From assembly GCA_047625765.1 (NCBI GenBank), contig JBLHRE010000025.1, positions 1 to 16,900 of the forward strand: DNA of 16,900 nt, read 5' to 3'. This DNA comes from JBLHRE01 sp047625765. Lineage in GTDB: Bacteria > Bacteroidota > Bacteroidia > Flavobacteriales > JBLHRE01. The translations under genes were made by a program, and so were the position numbers. Below, piece by piece: positions 8,742 through 16,900 of the stretch. Under the pieces are notes generated by a model. That model saw only the letters and a program-made list of their open reading frames with translations. It was not told the origin of the DNA and did not search any database. How positions within the stretch are numbered: the stretch's first letter is position 1; every line of letters starts with the position of its first letter.

Positions 8742-11700
8742 TTACCTTATTAAATTGACTGAGCCATAAAGTGTTTTGGATATATTATCCGGAGACTGGT
8801 AATAGAGTTGATAAGGGTATACTCCTTGAGGGACAGGATTATTTGTGCCAATGAAAAACCCATCCCATCCATTTTTGAATTGATCTGATTCAAAAATCAC
8901 TTTACCCCACCTATCATAAATAACCAATTCATATTCTAGAAGGTTTGAAACGACAGGTTTAAAAACTTCATTTAATCCATCTCCATTTGGGGTAAATGTA
9001 TTTGGAATGTAAAATGTGCCTGGATTAACCCACAACATTTTGATCATTGTATCAGTACATCCAAATTGATTTTCATAGATAGCCATAAGCTCATAGGAGC
9101 CAAAATCGGCAACATCAAAAACGAAATTTTGAACAGATCCAATCAATACACCATTTAGGTAATAGTTGATTTGCTGATCGTTAGAAAGATTAGTAACCGT
9201 AAATTCATTTGCAAACAAGTCTGTTGTATCCGGGCTAACCTTAAAGTCTGCAATGGGTTGATCGTGAACGTCAATTTGAAATAATGGATTATTAAGGAAA
9301 TCACCAATACAACCACTGTCGGATTTAGCCACCAGTGTTACGAAATATTGACCTGGGGTGGGATATGTGTATTGAGTATGCATTAAGGTGTCTGTAGCTC
9401 CATTACCAAAATCCCAAAAATAGTCTAAAGGCAACCAATAGTCACTTGTATTGGTGAAATCAACGGTTAAGGGAGAGCATCCTTGGTTGTTCGCAATAAA
9501 ATCGACCTTAGGAAGAGGAAAAACATATACTGTGTCTGTATGTGTAAAGTCGCAAGTGTATTCCTGTACTCTTAGCGAAATTGGATACGCTCCACTGTCT
9601 AAAAATGAAACCGGAGGAGGCACAGCTATGTTAGAGGATGAAGGGGTAGATTGATTTCCGAAAGTCCATAGCAATGTAGAAGCATCTCCAGAAAATGGGC
9701 CGTTGGCTTTAAATTGAAACTGATTATTTGAGATACATTGAGGATCTTCGTGTGGGAAATAAGCACTAGGAGTTGGGCTAATTATCACCTTAGTAGTATT
9801 GGTGGAATCACATCCATTTTCTTCAATCGTTAATGTAATAGTATGTGTTTGCGCAACATTGAATTCAATACCCCTTGGGTTTTCTAAAATTGAAATTCGA
9901 GGGCTTGCTCCTGGGCCAAAATCCCATGCAAAGTTAGCATCATTACCATATCGGCTATTTGCCGATGGCGCAAAATCAAAAGAATTATTACCTAAGCATT
10001 GTGTAGCTGGAGGATCTAAATAACAAATGGGATGTAATGTGATATGTATTGAATCTGAATAAGTATTAGCACAACCATTTTCTTGAACTTCGAGAGTAAC
10101 ATTGTGCCAACCTGAATTCATGAATACAACATTTCCAGGTTCTTCAATTGTTGCATTTGGTGGGACAGCATCGGCTCCAAAATTCCAAAAGAAAGTAGCA
10201 TCGTCACCATAACGTTTTTCAGAAGTGAAATTAAACTTATTTATCTCAAAACACTGTCCATTTTGTTTGGTGAAAGTTGGGTCTGGATCTGGCGTAACCT
10301 TAACTGGAAGTTTGAAAGTGTCTAAACATCCATTCTCTTCAATTATTAAATGAACCAAATGGGTGTCGGCAGTATTGAATGAAATATTATTTTCGATTAT
10401 ATTATTTCCAAATTGGCTTGATGCCAGATTCCCAAAATCCCATAAAATTTCAGCATTGGAACCATAAGAACTTTGGGAGCCATTAAAACTGTAGTTGTTA
10501 TTAATTACACATTGTTCCAAAGTGCTATCGGCAATAGCAATTGGAGAGGGTGTTAATGTAATGTTGTCTGAATAACTTCTAGCACAACCATTATCTGAAA
10601 CCGTTAAAGTTATTTGGTGGACACCTAAGCTATTAAATTCGATTCCAGCCGGGTTTTGCATTACACTGTTTGTAATGTTTGCGTCTGGTCCAAAATCCCA
10701 TAAAAATTCGGCATTATTAGAAAAGGAACCTGCTGCCAAGAAATCGATACTATGGTTATCTATACAAGTATCATTTAAGGTAGCAAAAGTTGGTGCGGGT
10801 GGAGCCGTTACACGAATCAACTCTGTAAAAACGTCTGTGCAACCCAAATCTTTTACTTCTAATCTTACGGATTTCCAGCCTGGACTAGCATAAGAGATGT
10901 TAGTTGGCTCAAAGTCTGAGCTGGAATTTATGTTGGCATCATTTGCAAATGTCCATAAAAAGCTAGCTCCATCTCTATACGAACTTTGGTTTATGAAGTT
11001 AAATATATTGTTATCAACACATTGGCTATCGGGTATTTCAAATTTAGCCTGGGGTTCTGGGTTGACAAATACGGTATCAGAATAGGTGATGTTACAGCCC
11101 AATTGAGAAATGGTGAAAGATATAATATTTGCGCCAGGAGCTAAAAATACTACGCCTTTTGTATTCAAATCAGTAGATGTATTGGGTGCTCCTAAGAAAC
11201 CAAAATCCCATAAAAACTTGGCTGAATCGGTGTAAGTGCCTTCTCCATAAAAATCAAAACTGCCTGTTTTTACACATTGTATAGCAGGTGGGGTGAAAAA
11301 TGCAGTAGGTGAAGGGTGGGTTGTTACAAAACTTTCGAATGTGTTGCTACTTCCGTGATCCGTAATGGTAAGGGAAACGGGATGGTTCCCAATTGAAGGA
11401 AAGGAGACGCCTGTAGGGTTCTGTAAAGTAGAACTAGTAGGTGTTGCAAAGGGGCCAAAATCCCAATAAAAAGTTGCGCCAGGATAATAAGAACTACCCG
11501 TAGTTGTGAACGAAAAGGAGTTATCAGACTGGCATTGTGGGCTTGGTTGGGGGAATTTAGCAGTAGGATCTACAATAATAAAAAGAGAATCCAAATAGGT
11601 GCTATCGCAACCATTATCCGAAATAGTTAAAGTAACTACATACCAGCCAACATCAGTGTAGCTCAAGTTTTGGATATTTTCTAGTGTTGAACTTCCGAAG

Positions 11701-14700
11701 TTTGAATTAGTATCAAAATCCCAATAGAAGGTTGCATTGGTATCGTAAGTGCCATTATTATAAATGGTGTAATTATTCCCAGATAGTGCTTGTGTGTCTA
11801 AAGGATTGAAAAAGGGAGTTGGAATATTTGAAGTGTACACATTAGAAGTATAGGTTACAGTACATCCATATTCCGTAATACTTAATGAGACGGGATTTGA
11901 ACCAGTGGAGTTGAAATGTATGTTGGTAGGGTTTTTATCGATGGATGAACTTGGAGTATTTGTTAATCCAAAATCCCACAAAAAACTTGCTTGATTTGTA
12001 TATGTACCTAATGCGAATAAATCGAAATTATTATTGGTGATACATTGCTTTTCTGGGATTTCAAAGAAAGGCTCTGGAGCTGGCTGAACGTATACAAGAT
12101 CGGAATATGTTATTGCACAGTCGTAACTATATAGCGTAAAGCTTACTGGTATATAACCCGTGTCGTTGAATGAGATTCCAATAGGGAAATCAAGTGAAGA
12201 ATATCTTGGTGTTGCAAGATTTCCGAAATCCCACAAAACAGAATCTACTGTTCCATGAATACTTCCGGAATAGTTGAAATCGAAACTATTTCCCAGAATA
12301 CATTGCTTTTCTGGAATGGCAAAATAGGCTTTCGGGTCTGGGGCAATGAAAATAGAATCTATATAGGTGCTGTCACAATCTAAATCTGTAGTTAGCACTG
12401 TAATACTATGCCAGCCTTCTTTGTCGAATTGAATTCCTGAAGGATTCTCTGATGTACTTGAGCTGGGACTTGCATTTGGCCCGAAATTCCATACATGATT
12501 AGCGTTTGGACTATATGTTCCAGAATTCACAAAACGTATAGAGTTTGCAGATAAACAAGAAGTGTCTGGTCTTGTGAAGAATGGCTCTGGTGTATCAAAA
12601 ACAATTTGTTCTGTAATGCTATAGGTAGTATCGCAGCCATGCTCCAAAACTTTTAAACTTATGGTTTTGAAACCGGAAATGTTATATACCACTCCTGTTA
12701 CATTTAAGGTGTTTGCAGTGGCTGGTGTAGCACCAAAACCAAAATCCCATAATAATGTGGCATCATTACCAGTGGTTACAATACCATTAAAATCAAATGT
12801 ATTACCAATCAAACATTGATTGCTGGGAGTGTCAAAGTAAACTAGTGGGGTTGGCGTAATAAAAATACTGTCGGTATATTCTGAAGAACAATCACCATCA
12901 GTAATGTTTAAGTTGACAGTATGCCAACCAGTAGCGTTGAACGATACCGTAGGGCTTATATCACCTGAAGTTGATGGTGTTGCATTATTAAAGTTCCAGG
13001 TCATAATAGCCGAAGAACCATAGGTGCTGGTGTTTGTAAAGTCAAACGAATTACTCTTAAGACATTGTGTGTCTAAGATTGTTTCAAAGCTTGCAATTGG
13101 CTCATCGTTAATTGTAATGTCCTTGGAAATAGTTTTTGAACAACTAGAATCTGAAATATTTACGAATATAGTATAGACTCCTATTGCGTTAAAAGAAATT
13201 GAATTTGGCGATTTAATGTTGCTAGATGAAGGAGAGCCATTGGGGCCAAAACTCCAATTGAATTTAGCGTTTGATCCAAAAGATCCAATCACTGAGAAAT
13301 CAAAAACATTATTGAGAATACATTGAACAGAATCGCCAATAATTTCTGCTTGTATTGGTGGTGATAGGTAGATTGATTTCTCTACAAACTCTGAGCACTC
13401 CCCTTTTGTGGCTTGCAATTTTATAGTTTGCCATCCTGGTTTAGAAAAAACAACATTGTTTTGAATTCTTCCTACGGCTGTAGGTTTATTAGCGTTTGGT
13501 CCAAATGTCCAATTGTAGTTAACTCCAGAGCTGTAAGTGCTTTGTCCAACAAAATTGAATTTGTTATTGAGGAAACAGGCGCTATCTGGAATATTAAAAT
13601 CGGCTCTTAACGAATCTAAAGCAATAACTACCTTAGTAATTGAATCGTCAATTCCACAAGGCGGTTTTGCAATACCCACCAATTCTACAAAGTAAGTTCC
13701 TGGGCTAGAGAAATTATGTGTGGGGTTTCTAAGTGAACTAGTGTTAGATCCGCTAGAAGGGTCTCCAAAATTCCATTTATACCCTTTAACCGTATCTTCA
13801 TTAATCTCGTTTACAAACTCAATTTCGCCAAAGCATTTCTGAATATAACTAAAATTACTATTTACTATAGATTCGCAGAGGATAACCTTAAATCGGAAGG
13901 CTCTATAATTGGTGTTAATTAATACACCATCTCTAAATTCGGAAATACAAACCGTTAATACATATTCACCCTGGGTGGTTGCTTTTCCTGTAATCTGACC
14001 AGTTACAGGGTCAATGCTCATTGCGGGAGATGCATCAATAGGATATGCACCAGAATAGCCTGTTTCGAAAGTTACGGGAAAATAAGGGGGGGCTGTAGCA
14101 TTAGGCCTAGGGTCTCCCGGGCCAGCTCCATCGTAAGGTGCACATAGTGCATATGCTAGTTGATCTCCATCAAAATCGATACCTGATGCGTCAATAAAAA
14201 TATCTTCGCCAACACATATTGCAGAAGGTGGATCTATCTTGGAGCGAGCAGAATTATTACAAGGAGCAATGTTGGTAGGGGGGATTTGGACCGTTAAGGT
14301 TACTCCCTCATTATCGATAAGGTTTGTAATATTATCCGACCAACAACATCGTCTAAAACTTAAATGCCTAACCTCGCTAGATGGTGAAATATTTATAAAA
14401 TCTTCGTAATACCCCCTTTCGATACAAAGGTCTTCTGGGGCCTCGAAACAAGGGTTTGAAATGGTTGCAGGAATTTGGGTTTTACTAATTAGTGGAGCTT
14501 CAAAAAGTTTAATTGTATTGCCATTATCCTGAAACAAGCCCATGTAAGCACCTTCATCTAAAGTGGCGCCATTACTATTACAGTCTCTATATAAAATGAG
14601 CACTACTTTGTAAAGGTCATCACCAAGACATTCGTAATATAACTCTCCTCCAATTAAGTGAGCAGACTTCGCATTAAAGAAGCTTGCCACAAAAAGAAGC

Positions 14701-14723
14701 AAAAAGAGTAGTGATTTTTTCAA
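8742..14723 (-). CDS. Giant T9SS-secreted PKD-repeat protein with type B sorting domain, 16 two-Cys repeats
   Basis: This complete protein has 1993 residues. The start is a TTG at 14723: it yields a textbook signal peptide (MKKSLLFLLLFVASFF, cleavage near AKSA-HL), and the next in-frame Met is about residue 61, beyond the signal. Residues 21-283 form the Cys-rich N-terminal domain (AHLIGGELYY, LYRDC, RRCCW, DFDGDQLAY, SIDPVTGQITG, VCISEFRDG). A PKD domain spans about 291-376 (YKWNFGD). Sixteen two-Cys PKD-like repeats span 377-1742. PKD-type domains follow at 1743-1827 (YFWDFGNG) and 1828-1903 (degenerate). The CHU_C/gliding-motility type B domain is 1904-1993 (PNTFTPNGDGLNEVF, IYDRWGKVIF, NGWDG, ending NLIR). 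This domain is the known T9SS targeting signal. The adhesin or surface-rod role is inferred. It begins 49 nt after the methyltransferase gene with no hairpin visible, so read-through from that operon is possible. Confidence 0.94.
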   Translation of the reverse strand: MKKSLLFLLLFVASFFNAKSAHLIGGELYYECLGDDLYKVVLILYRDCNSNGATLDEGAYMGLFQDNGNTIKLFEAPLISKTQIPATISNPCFEAPEDLCIERGYYEDFINISPSSEVRHLSFRRCCWSDNITNLIDNEGVTLTVQIPPTNIAPCNNSARSKIDPPSAICVGEDIFIDASGIDFDGDQLAYALCAPYDGAGPGDPRPNATAPPYFPVTFETGYSGAYPIDASPAMSIDPVTGQITGKATTQGEYVLTVCISEFRDGVLINTNYRAFRFKVILCESIVNSNFSYIQKCFGEIEFVNEINEDTVKGYKWNFGDPSSGSNTSSLRNPTHNFSSPGTYFVELVGIAKPPCGIDDSITKVVIALDSLRADFNIPDSACFLNNKFNFVGQSTYSSGVNYNWTFGPNANKPTAVGRIQNNVVFSKPGWQTIKLQATKGECSEFVEKSIYLSPPIQAEIIGDSVQCILNNVFDFSVIGSFGSNAKFNWSFGPNGSPSSSNIKSPNSISFNAIGVYTIFVNISDSSCSKTISKDITINDEPIASFETILDTQCLKSNSFDFTNTSTYGSSAIMTWNFNNATPSTSGDISPTVSFNATGWHTVNLNITDGDCSSEYTDSIFITPTPLVYFDTPSNQCLIGNTFDFNGIVTTGNDATLLWDFGFGATPATANTLNVTGVVYNISGFKTISLKVLEHGCDTTYSITEQIVFDTPEPFFTRPDTSCLSANSIRFVNSGTYSPNANHVWNFGPNASPSSSTSENPSGIQFDKEGWHSITVLTTDLDCDSTYIDSIFIAPDPKAYFAIPEKQCILGNSFDFNYSGSIHGTVDSVLWDFGNLATPRYSSLDFPIGISFNDTGYIPVSFTLYSYDCAITYSDLVYVQPAPEPFFEIPEKQCITNNNFDLFALGTYTNQASFLWDFGLTNTPSSSIDKNPTNIHFNSTGSNPVSLSITEYGCTVTYTSNVYTSNIPTPFFNPLDTQALSGNNYTIYNNGTYDTNATFYWDFDTNSNFGSSTLENIQNLSYTDVGWYVVTLTISDNGCDSTYLDSLFIIVDPTAKFPQPSPQCQSDNSFSFTTTGSSYYPGATFYWDFGPFATPTSSTLQNPTGVSFPSIGNHPVSLTITDHGSSNTFESFVTTHPSPTAFFTPPAIQCVKTGSFDFYGEGTYTDSAKFLWDFGFLGAPNTSTDLNTKGVVFLAPGANIISFTISQLGCNITYSDTVFVNPEPQAKFEIPDSQCVDNNIFNFINQSSYRDGASFLWTFANDANINSSSDFEPTNISYASPGWKSVRLEVKDLGCTDVFTELIRVTAPPAPTFATLNDTCIDNHSIDFLAAGSFSNNAEFLWDFGPDANITNSVMQNPAGIEFNSLGVHQITLTVSDNGCARSYSDNITLTPSPIAIADSTLEQCVINNNYSFNGSQSSYGSNAEILWDFGNLASSQFGNNIIENNISFNTADTHLVHLIIEENGCLDTFKLPVKVTPDPDPTFTKQNGQCFEINKFNFTSEKRYGDDATFFWNFGADAVPPNATIEEPGNVVFMNSGWHNVTLEVQENGCANTYSDSIHITLHPICYLDPPATQCLGNNSFDFAPSANSRYGNDANFAWDFGPGASPRISILENPRGIEFNVAQTHTITLTIEENGCDSTNTTKVIISPTPSAYFPHEDPQCISNNQFQFKANGPFSGDASTLLWTFGNQSTPSSSNIAVPPPVSFLDSGAYPISLRVQEYTCDFTHTDTVYVFPLPKVDFIANNQGCSPLTVDFTNTSDYWLPLDYFWDFGNGATDTLMHTQYTYPTPGQYFVTLVAKSDSGCIGDFLNNPLFQIDVHDQPIADFKVSPDTTDLFANEFTVTNLSNDQQINYYLNGVLIGSVQNFVFDVADFGSYELMAIYENQFGCTDTMIKMLWVNPGTFYIPNTFTPNGDGLNEVFKPVVSNLLEYELVIYDRWGKVIFESDQFKNGWDGFFIGTNNPVPQGVYPYQLYYQSPDNISKTLYGSVNLIR
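9498..13595 (-). repeat. Tandem array of 16 two-Cys PKD-like repeats (16-repeat giant gene)
   Basis: Sixteen in-frame repeats average about 256 nt (85 residues), covering residues 377-1742. Fourteen keep both cysteines. Repeat 8 has Ala979 in place of the first Cys and repeat 9 has Ser1125 in place of the second (see findings). The units are diverged, with conserved FxWDFG and a Gly-Trp/Tyr-hydrophobic strand before the second Cys. The array is four repeats longer than in the central gene, while the flanking N- and C-terminal modules correspond. Confidence 0.88.
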
Positions 14724-14772
14724 CTTTATGGGTTTAATTAATCCTATAAAGGTAAAGAAATGAATTGGATAG

Positions 14773-15414
14773 TTACTTTATCCGGGCAATAAGTAAGCCA
14801 TCTCTTATGCCTAATAGAAGGTTTTCTACTCGGTCGTCATTCTGAACATGCTTATTAAAGTCAATAATAGCCTTAGTTTCACTATCTCCTTTCTTAATTG
14901 GATCGAGTACTTTCCCGCTCCAGAGTACATTGTCAGATATAATATAAGCGCCTGTTGGTAGAAGTGGAACCAGCATTTCGTAGTAGTTCTGGTAGCTCTC
15001 TTTATCAGCATCTATAAAGACCAACTGGAATTGTAGTTTCAGCTTTGTAATAATAGTAGCTGCATCGCCAATATGGAATTTAATTTGTTTTCCTTTTGGA
15101 TGTTTTTGGAAATAAGAGTTGGTGAAGTCTTCTAGTTCTTCGTTAATGTCAATGGTATGCAGTTCGCCTTTTTCGCTTAGACCTTCTAATAAACAGAGTG
15201 CCGAATAACCTGTATAAGTACCAATCTCTAAAATATTTGTGGGCTGTATCATTTTACTAAACATACTTAAAGCTCTGCCTTGCACATGACCTGAAAGCAT
15301 TCTTGGCCTTAGTATTTTTGCCTGTGTTTCACGATTTAGCTGTTTTAGTAAATCCGATTCATCACTGCAATGTTGTCCGATATATTGCTGTAGGTTTTCA
15401 CCAATAAACTCCAT
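14773..15414 (-). CDS. Class I SAM-dependent O-methyltransferase (CCoAOMT/COMT-like, YrrM type)
   Basis: This 213-residue cytoplasmic protein, of normal length for the small bacterial members of the family, transfers a methyl group from S-adenosylmethionine to a hydroxyl. The natural substrate cannot be told from sequence. Visible motifs: RMLSGHVQGRAL at 38-49; SAM-binding motif I ILEIGTYTGYSA at 61-72; acidic HTIDIN at 86-91; FIDADK at 133-138; SDNVLWSG at 160-167. Asp135, Asp161 and Asn162 match the divalent-metal ligands of caffeoyl-CoA O-methyltransferases, so a metal-dependent catechol-type enzyme is likely. The ATG lies just 1 nt after the stop of the upstream M16 peptidase, which suggests translational coupling in one operon. 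No signal peptide is seen. Confidence 0.93.
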   Translation of the reverse strand: MEFIGENLQQYIGQHCSDESDLLKQLNRETQAKILRPRMLSGHVQGRALSMFSKMIQPTNILEIGTYTGYSALCLLEGLSEKGELHTIDINEELEDFTNSYFQKHPKGKQIKFHIGDAATIITKLKLQFQLVFIDADKESYQNYYEMLVPLLPTGAYIISDNVLWSGKVLDPIKKGDSETKAIIDFNKHVQNDDRVENLLLGIRDGLLIARIK

Positions 15415-15415
15415 C

Positions 15416-16645
15416 TTATTTGGCTTTATAAATTAGGGTGCTTAAAGTTTCTGGCGCAAAAATCTCATTGGCAATATCCCTTAATGCCTTAGCATCAATC
15501 TTATCGATCTTAGTTTGAATCTGCTCTAAACTGTCTATTTTATTAAAAAATAGCATGCTTTTACCCATACTAAGCATGTAATTGGAATTGCTTTCTTGGC
15601 CAATGGCAATTTGTCCCATTAGCTGTTTTTTTGCTTTGCCCAATTGCGTTGGTCCTAGCTCTGCTGTTCGTAACTTTTCTAACTCTTTTAAAGTCAGTTC
15701 CATGCATTTCTTAACAGTGTCTTTGTCTGTTCCAAAGTAAATCCCAAATTCTCCAGTATCGCTATAGGAAGTATAAAAGGATTCTATGGTGTATGTAAAT
15801 CCGTACTTCTCTCTAATGTTTAAGTTTAGTCGGGTATTCATTCCAGGGCCACCCAATAAATTGTTTAACAGAACCAAAGAACTTCTTTTTTTGTCGTTTG
15901 CAGCGTAGGCTCTATTACCAATAACGCAATGCGTTTGGTAGGTTTTTGCAGCCACTTCTTTCGTAATAACGTGGTAAGGCGTAAGTGGTGTTCGTTGGTA
16001 AATGTTTATGGAGGATTGCGCTTCGCCAAAATGCTTTTCGATAAGAGCGCTTAGCTTTTTACCACTGATGTTCCCTATGCTCGAGATGACCATGTTTTCG
16101 GGAATGTAATGCTCTTGAATAAAATTTTGAATTTGTGCTCGGGTAAAGCCTTTTACATTTTTCTTGCTTCCCAATATGTTGGCACCCATTGGATGATTGG
16201 CATATATTAATTCTTGGAAATCGTCAAAAATGAGTTCTGACGGGGAATCTTTATAAGAGAGAATTTCGTCTATTACAACATCTTTTTCCTTTGCCACTTC
16301 CTTGTCAGGAAATATAGAATTGAAAATAATATCACCAAACAATTCAATACTTCTAGCGTAATCTTCTCTTAAAAAAGAGGCGTAGATACAGGTTTCTTCT
16401 TTTCCTGTGTAGGCATTTAATTCGCCCCCTACGTCTTCTAATCTACTAAGTATGTGATAAGATTTCCGTTTTTTTGTGCCTTTAAAAATGACATGCTCAA
16501 TAAAATGAGCCAAGCCTTCTTCGCCAGGTTTTTCGTCACGCGAACCCGCATTGATTAGAACTCCACAATGCGCCACTGGTCCATTGGTTTCTATATGGAT
16601 AAGCCTAAGGCCATTCGCGAATGTATGTTGAAAAGTAGGACCCAA
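15416..16645 (-). CDS. M16-family zinc metallopeptidase (processing-peptidase/PqqL-like)
   Basis: This 409-residue protein has two M16 halves. The active-site half carries the inverted zinc motif HFIEH at 47-51 (zinc ligands His47 and His51, catalytic Glu50) and the distal ligand Glu127 in VIDEIL, 76 residues after His51, as in the family. The C-terminal half holds the conserved LLGGPGMNTRLNLNIREKYG stretch (263-282) and the YGFTYTI/GEFGIYF strands that shape the substrate chamber. Its length is that of single-unit M16B enzymes, which usually work as homodimers or with an inactive partner; no partner is seen here. No signal peptide is evident, so it is probably cytoplasmic. The start is a TTG at 16645: an in-frame stop lies two codons upstream (one ATA between), and no ATG occurs before residue 185, while the QHTFANGLRLI opening is family-typical. 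It begins 6 nt after the upstream gene's stop. Confidence 0.93.
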   Translation of the reverse strand: MGPTFQHTFANGLRLIHIETNGPVAHCGVLINAGSRDEKPGEEGLAHFIEHVIFKGTKKRKSYHILSRLEDVGGELNAYTGKEETCIYASFLREDYARSIELFGDIIFNSIFPDKEVAKEKDVVIDEILSYKDSPSELIFDDFQELIYANHPMGANILGSKKNVKGFTRAQIQNFIQEHYIPENMVISSIGNISGKKLSALIEKHFGEAQSSINIYQRTPLTPYHVITKEVAAKTYQTHCVIGNRAYAANDKKRSSLVLLNNLLGGPGMNTRLNLNIREKYGFTYTIESFYTSYSDTGEFGIYFGTDKDTVKKCMELTLKELEKLRTAELGPTQLGKAKKQLMGQIAIGQESNSNYMLSMGKSMLFFNKIDSLEQIQTKIDKIDAKALRDIANEIFAPETLSTLIYKAK

Positions 16646-16651
16646 TATTTA

Positions 16652-16900
16652 TTATTTTAAGGCTTTCACCTGATTCAAAATTTGTAGTGTTGGTTGGCAG
16701 ATAAATCCATCTTGAACAGCCCAGTTTTTGTCAAACGAAATTCTGGACATTTTCTTTAACTCAGGATTAAAAATCACAAACTGATTTCGATTAGAATCGA
16801 TGGTGATAAAATTACCATCTGTGCTAATAATGGAGTTTTGCAGCCATTCGCTTTCACCCAATTCTTTGTCTTTGCTATCTAATCCAGCAAAATTATAGCG
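16652..16900 (-). CDS. Unrecognised protein, C-terminal fragment
   Basis: This reading frame is open from the right window edge to a TAA at 16652, giving the last 82 residues of a longer protein. No start can be assigned: the TTG at 16861 is internal, because the frame continues upstream without a stop to the edge. The sequence (for example TDGNFITIDSNRNQFVIF, then ISFDKNWAVQDGF, ending ILNQVKALK) has short alternating strands reminiscent of a beta-propeller blade or other all-beta fold, but no family can be named. The 6-nt gap to the M16 peptidase suggests they are co-transcribed. Confidence 0.7.
   Translation of the reverse strand, partial: RYNFAGLDSKDKELGESEWLQNSIISTDGNFITIDSNRNQFVIFNPELKKMSRISFDKNWAVQDGFICQPTLQILNQVKALK

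Noticed and set aside
8728..8743. Small palindrome (AAGTGTTCAAACACTT) at the stop codon of the 16-repeat gene, considered as a terminator
   Set aside because: The stem is only 6-7 bp, AT-rich, overlaps the stop codon and has no T-run after it, so it is too weak to call.
1..14723. Regular spacing of repeats considered as a CRISPR or other non-coding repeat array
   Set aside because: The period is about 256 nt, in frame, and the units are diverged at the DNA level while the protein pattern is kept. These are coding domain repeats.

Overview
The window looks like a chromosome segment from a gliding or surface-adhesive member of the Bacteroidota, probably Flavobacteriia-like. The reasons are AT-rich DNA, genes without Shine-Dalgarno sites, and giant secreted proteins that end in the 'gliding motility-associated C-terminal domain' (CHU_C type), which is the type B sorting signal of the type IX secretion system (T9SS). 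All six genes lie on the minus strand, so transcription runs from right to left. No plus-strand gene, RNA gene, CRISPR array or insertion sequence could be supported.

Right end (about 14.77-16.9 kb): a tight three-gene run. It holds the C-terminal end of an unrecognised protein, an M16-family zinc peptidase with an intact HxxEH...E site, and a small class I SAM-dependent O-methyltransferase. The gaps are only 6 and 1 nt, so these genes are probably co-transcribed and look like ordinary cellular genes.

Left and centre (1-14.72 kb): three consecutive giant genes with one shared architecture: signal peptide, a Cys-rich N-terminal domain of about 260 residues with a cadherin/Ig-like part, one canonical PKD domain, then a long tandem array of about 85-residue PKD-like repeats, each carrying two cysteines. 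In the two complete genes the array is followed by two more PKD-type domains and the T9SS type B sorting domain. The copy at 8742-14723 has 16 repeats. The copy at 3633-8654 has 12. The third runs off the left edge with 9 repeats visible. The last two match repeat by repeat, so they look like an old whole-gene tandem duplication, whereas the 16-repeat gene is a more distant relative.

A perfect 24-bp hairpin separates the second and third giant genes, and a possible Bacteroidota-type promoter lies between it and the leftmost gene. That gene may therefore be expressed independently. The products are probably long, disulfide-stapled rods exported by T9SS and attached to or released from the surface, with roles in adhesion or gliding. 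No T9SS component or PorP/SprF-like partner is visible in the window.
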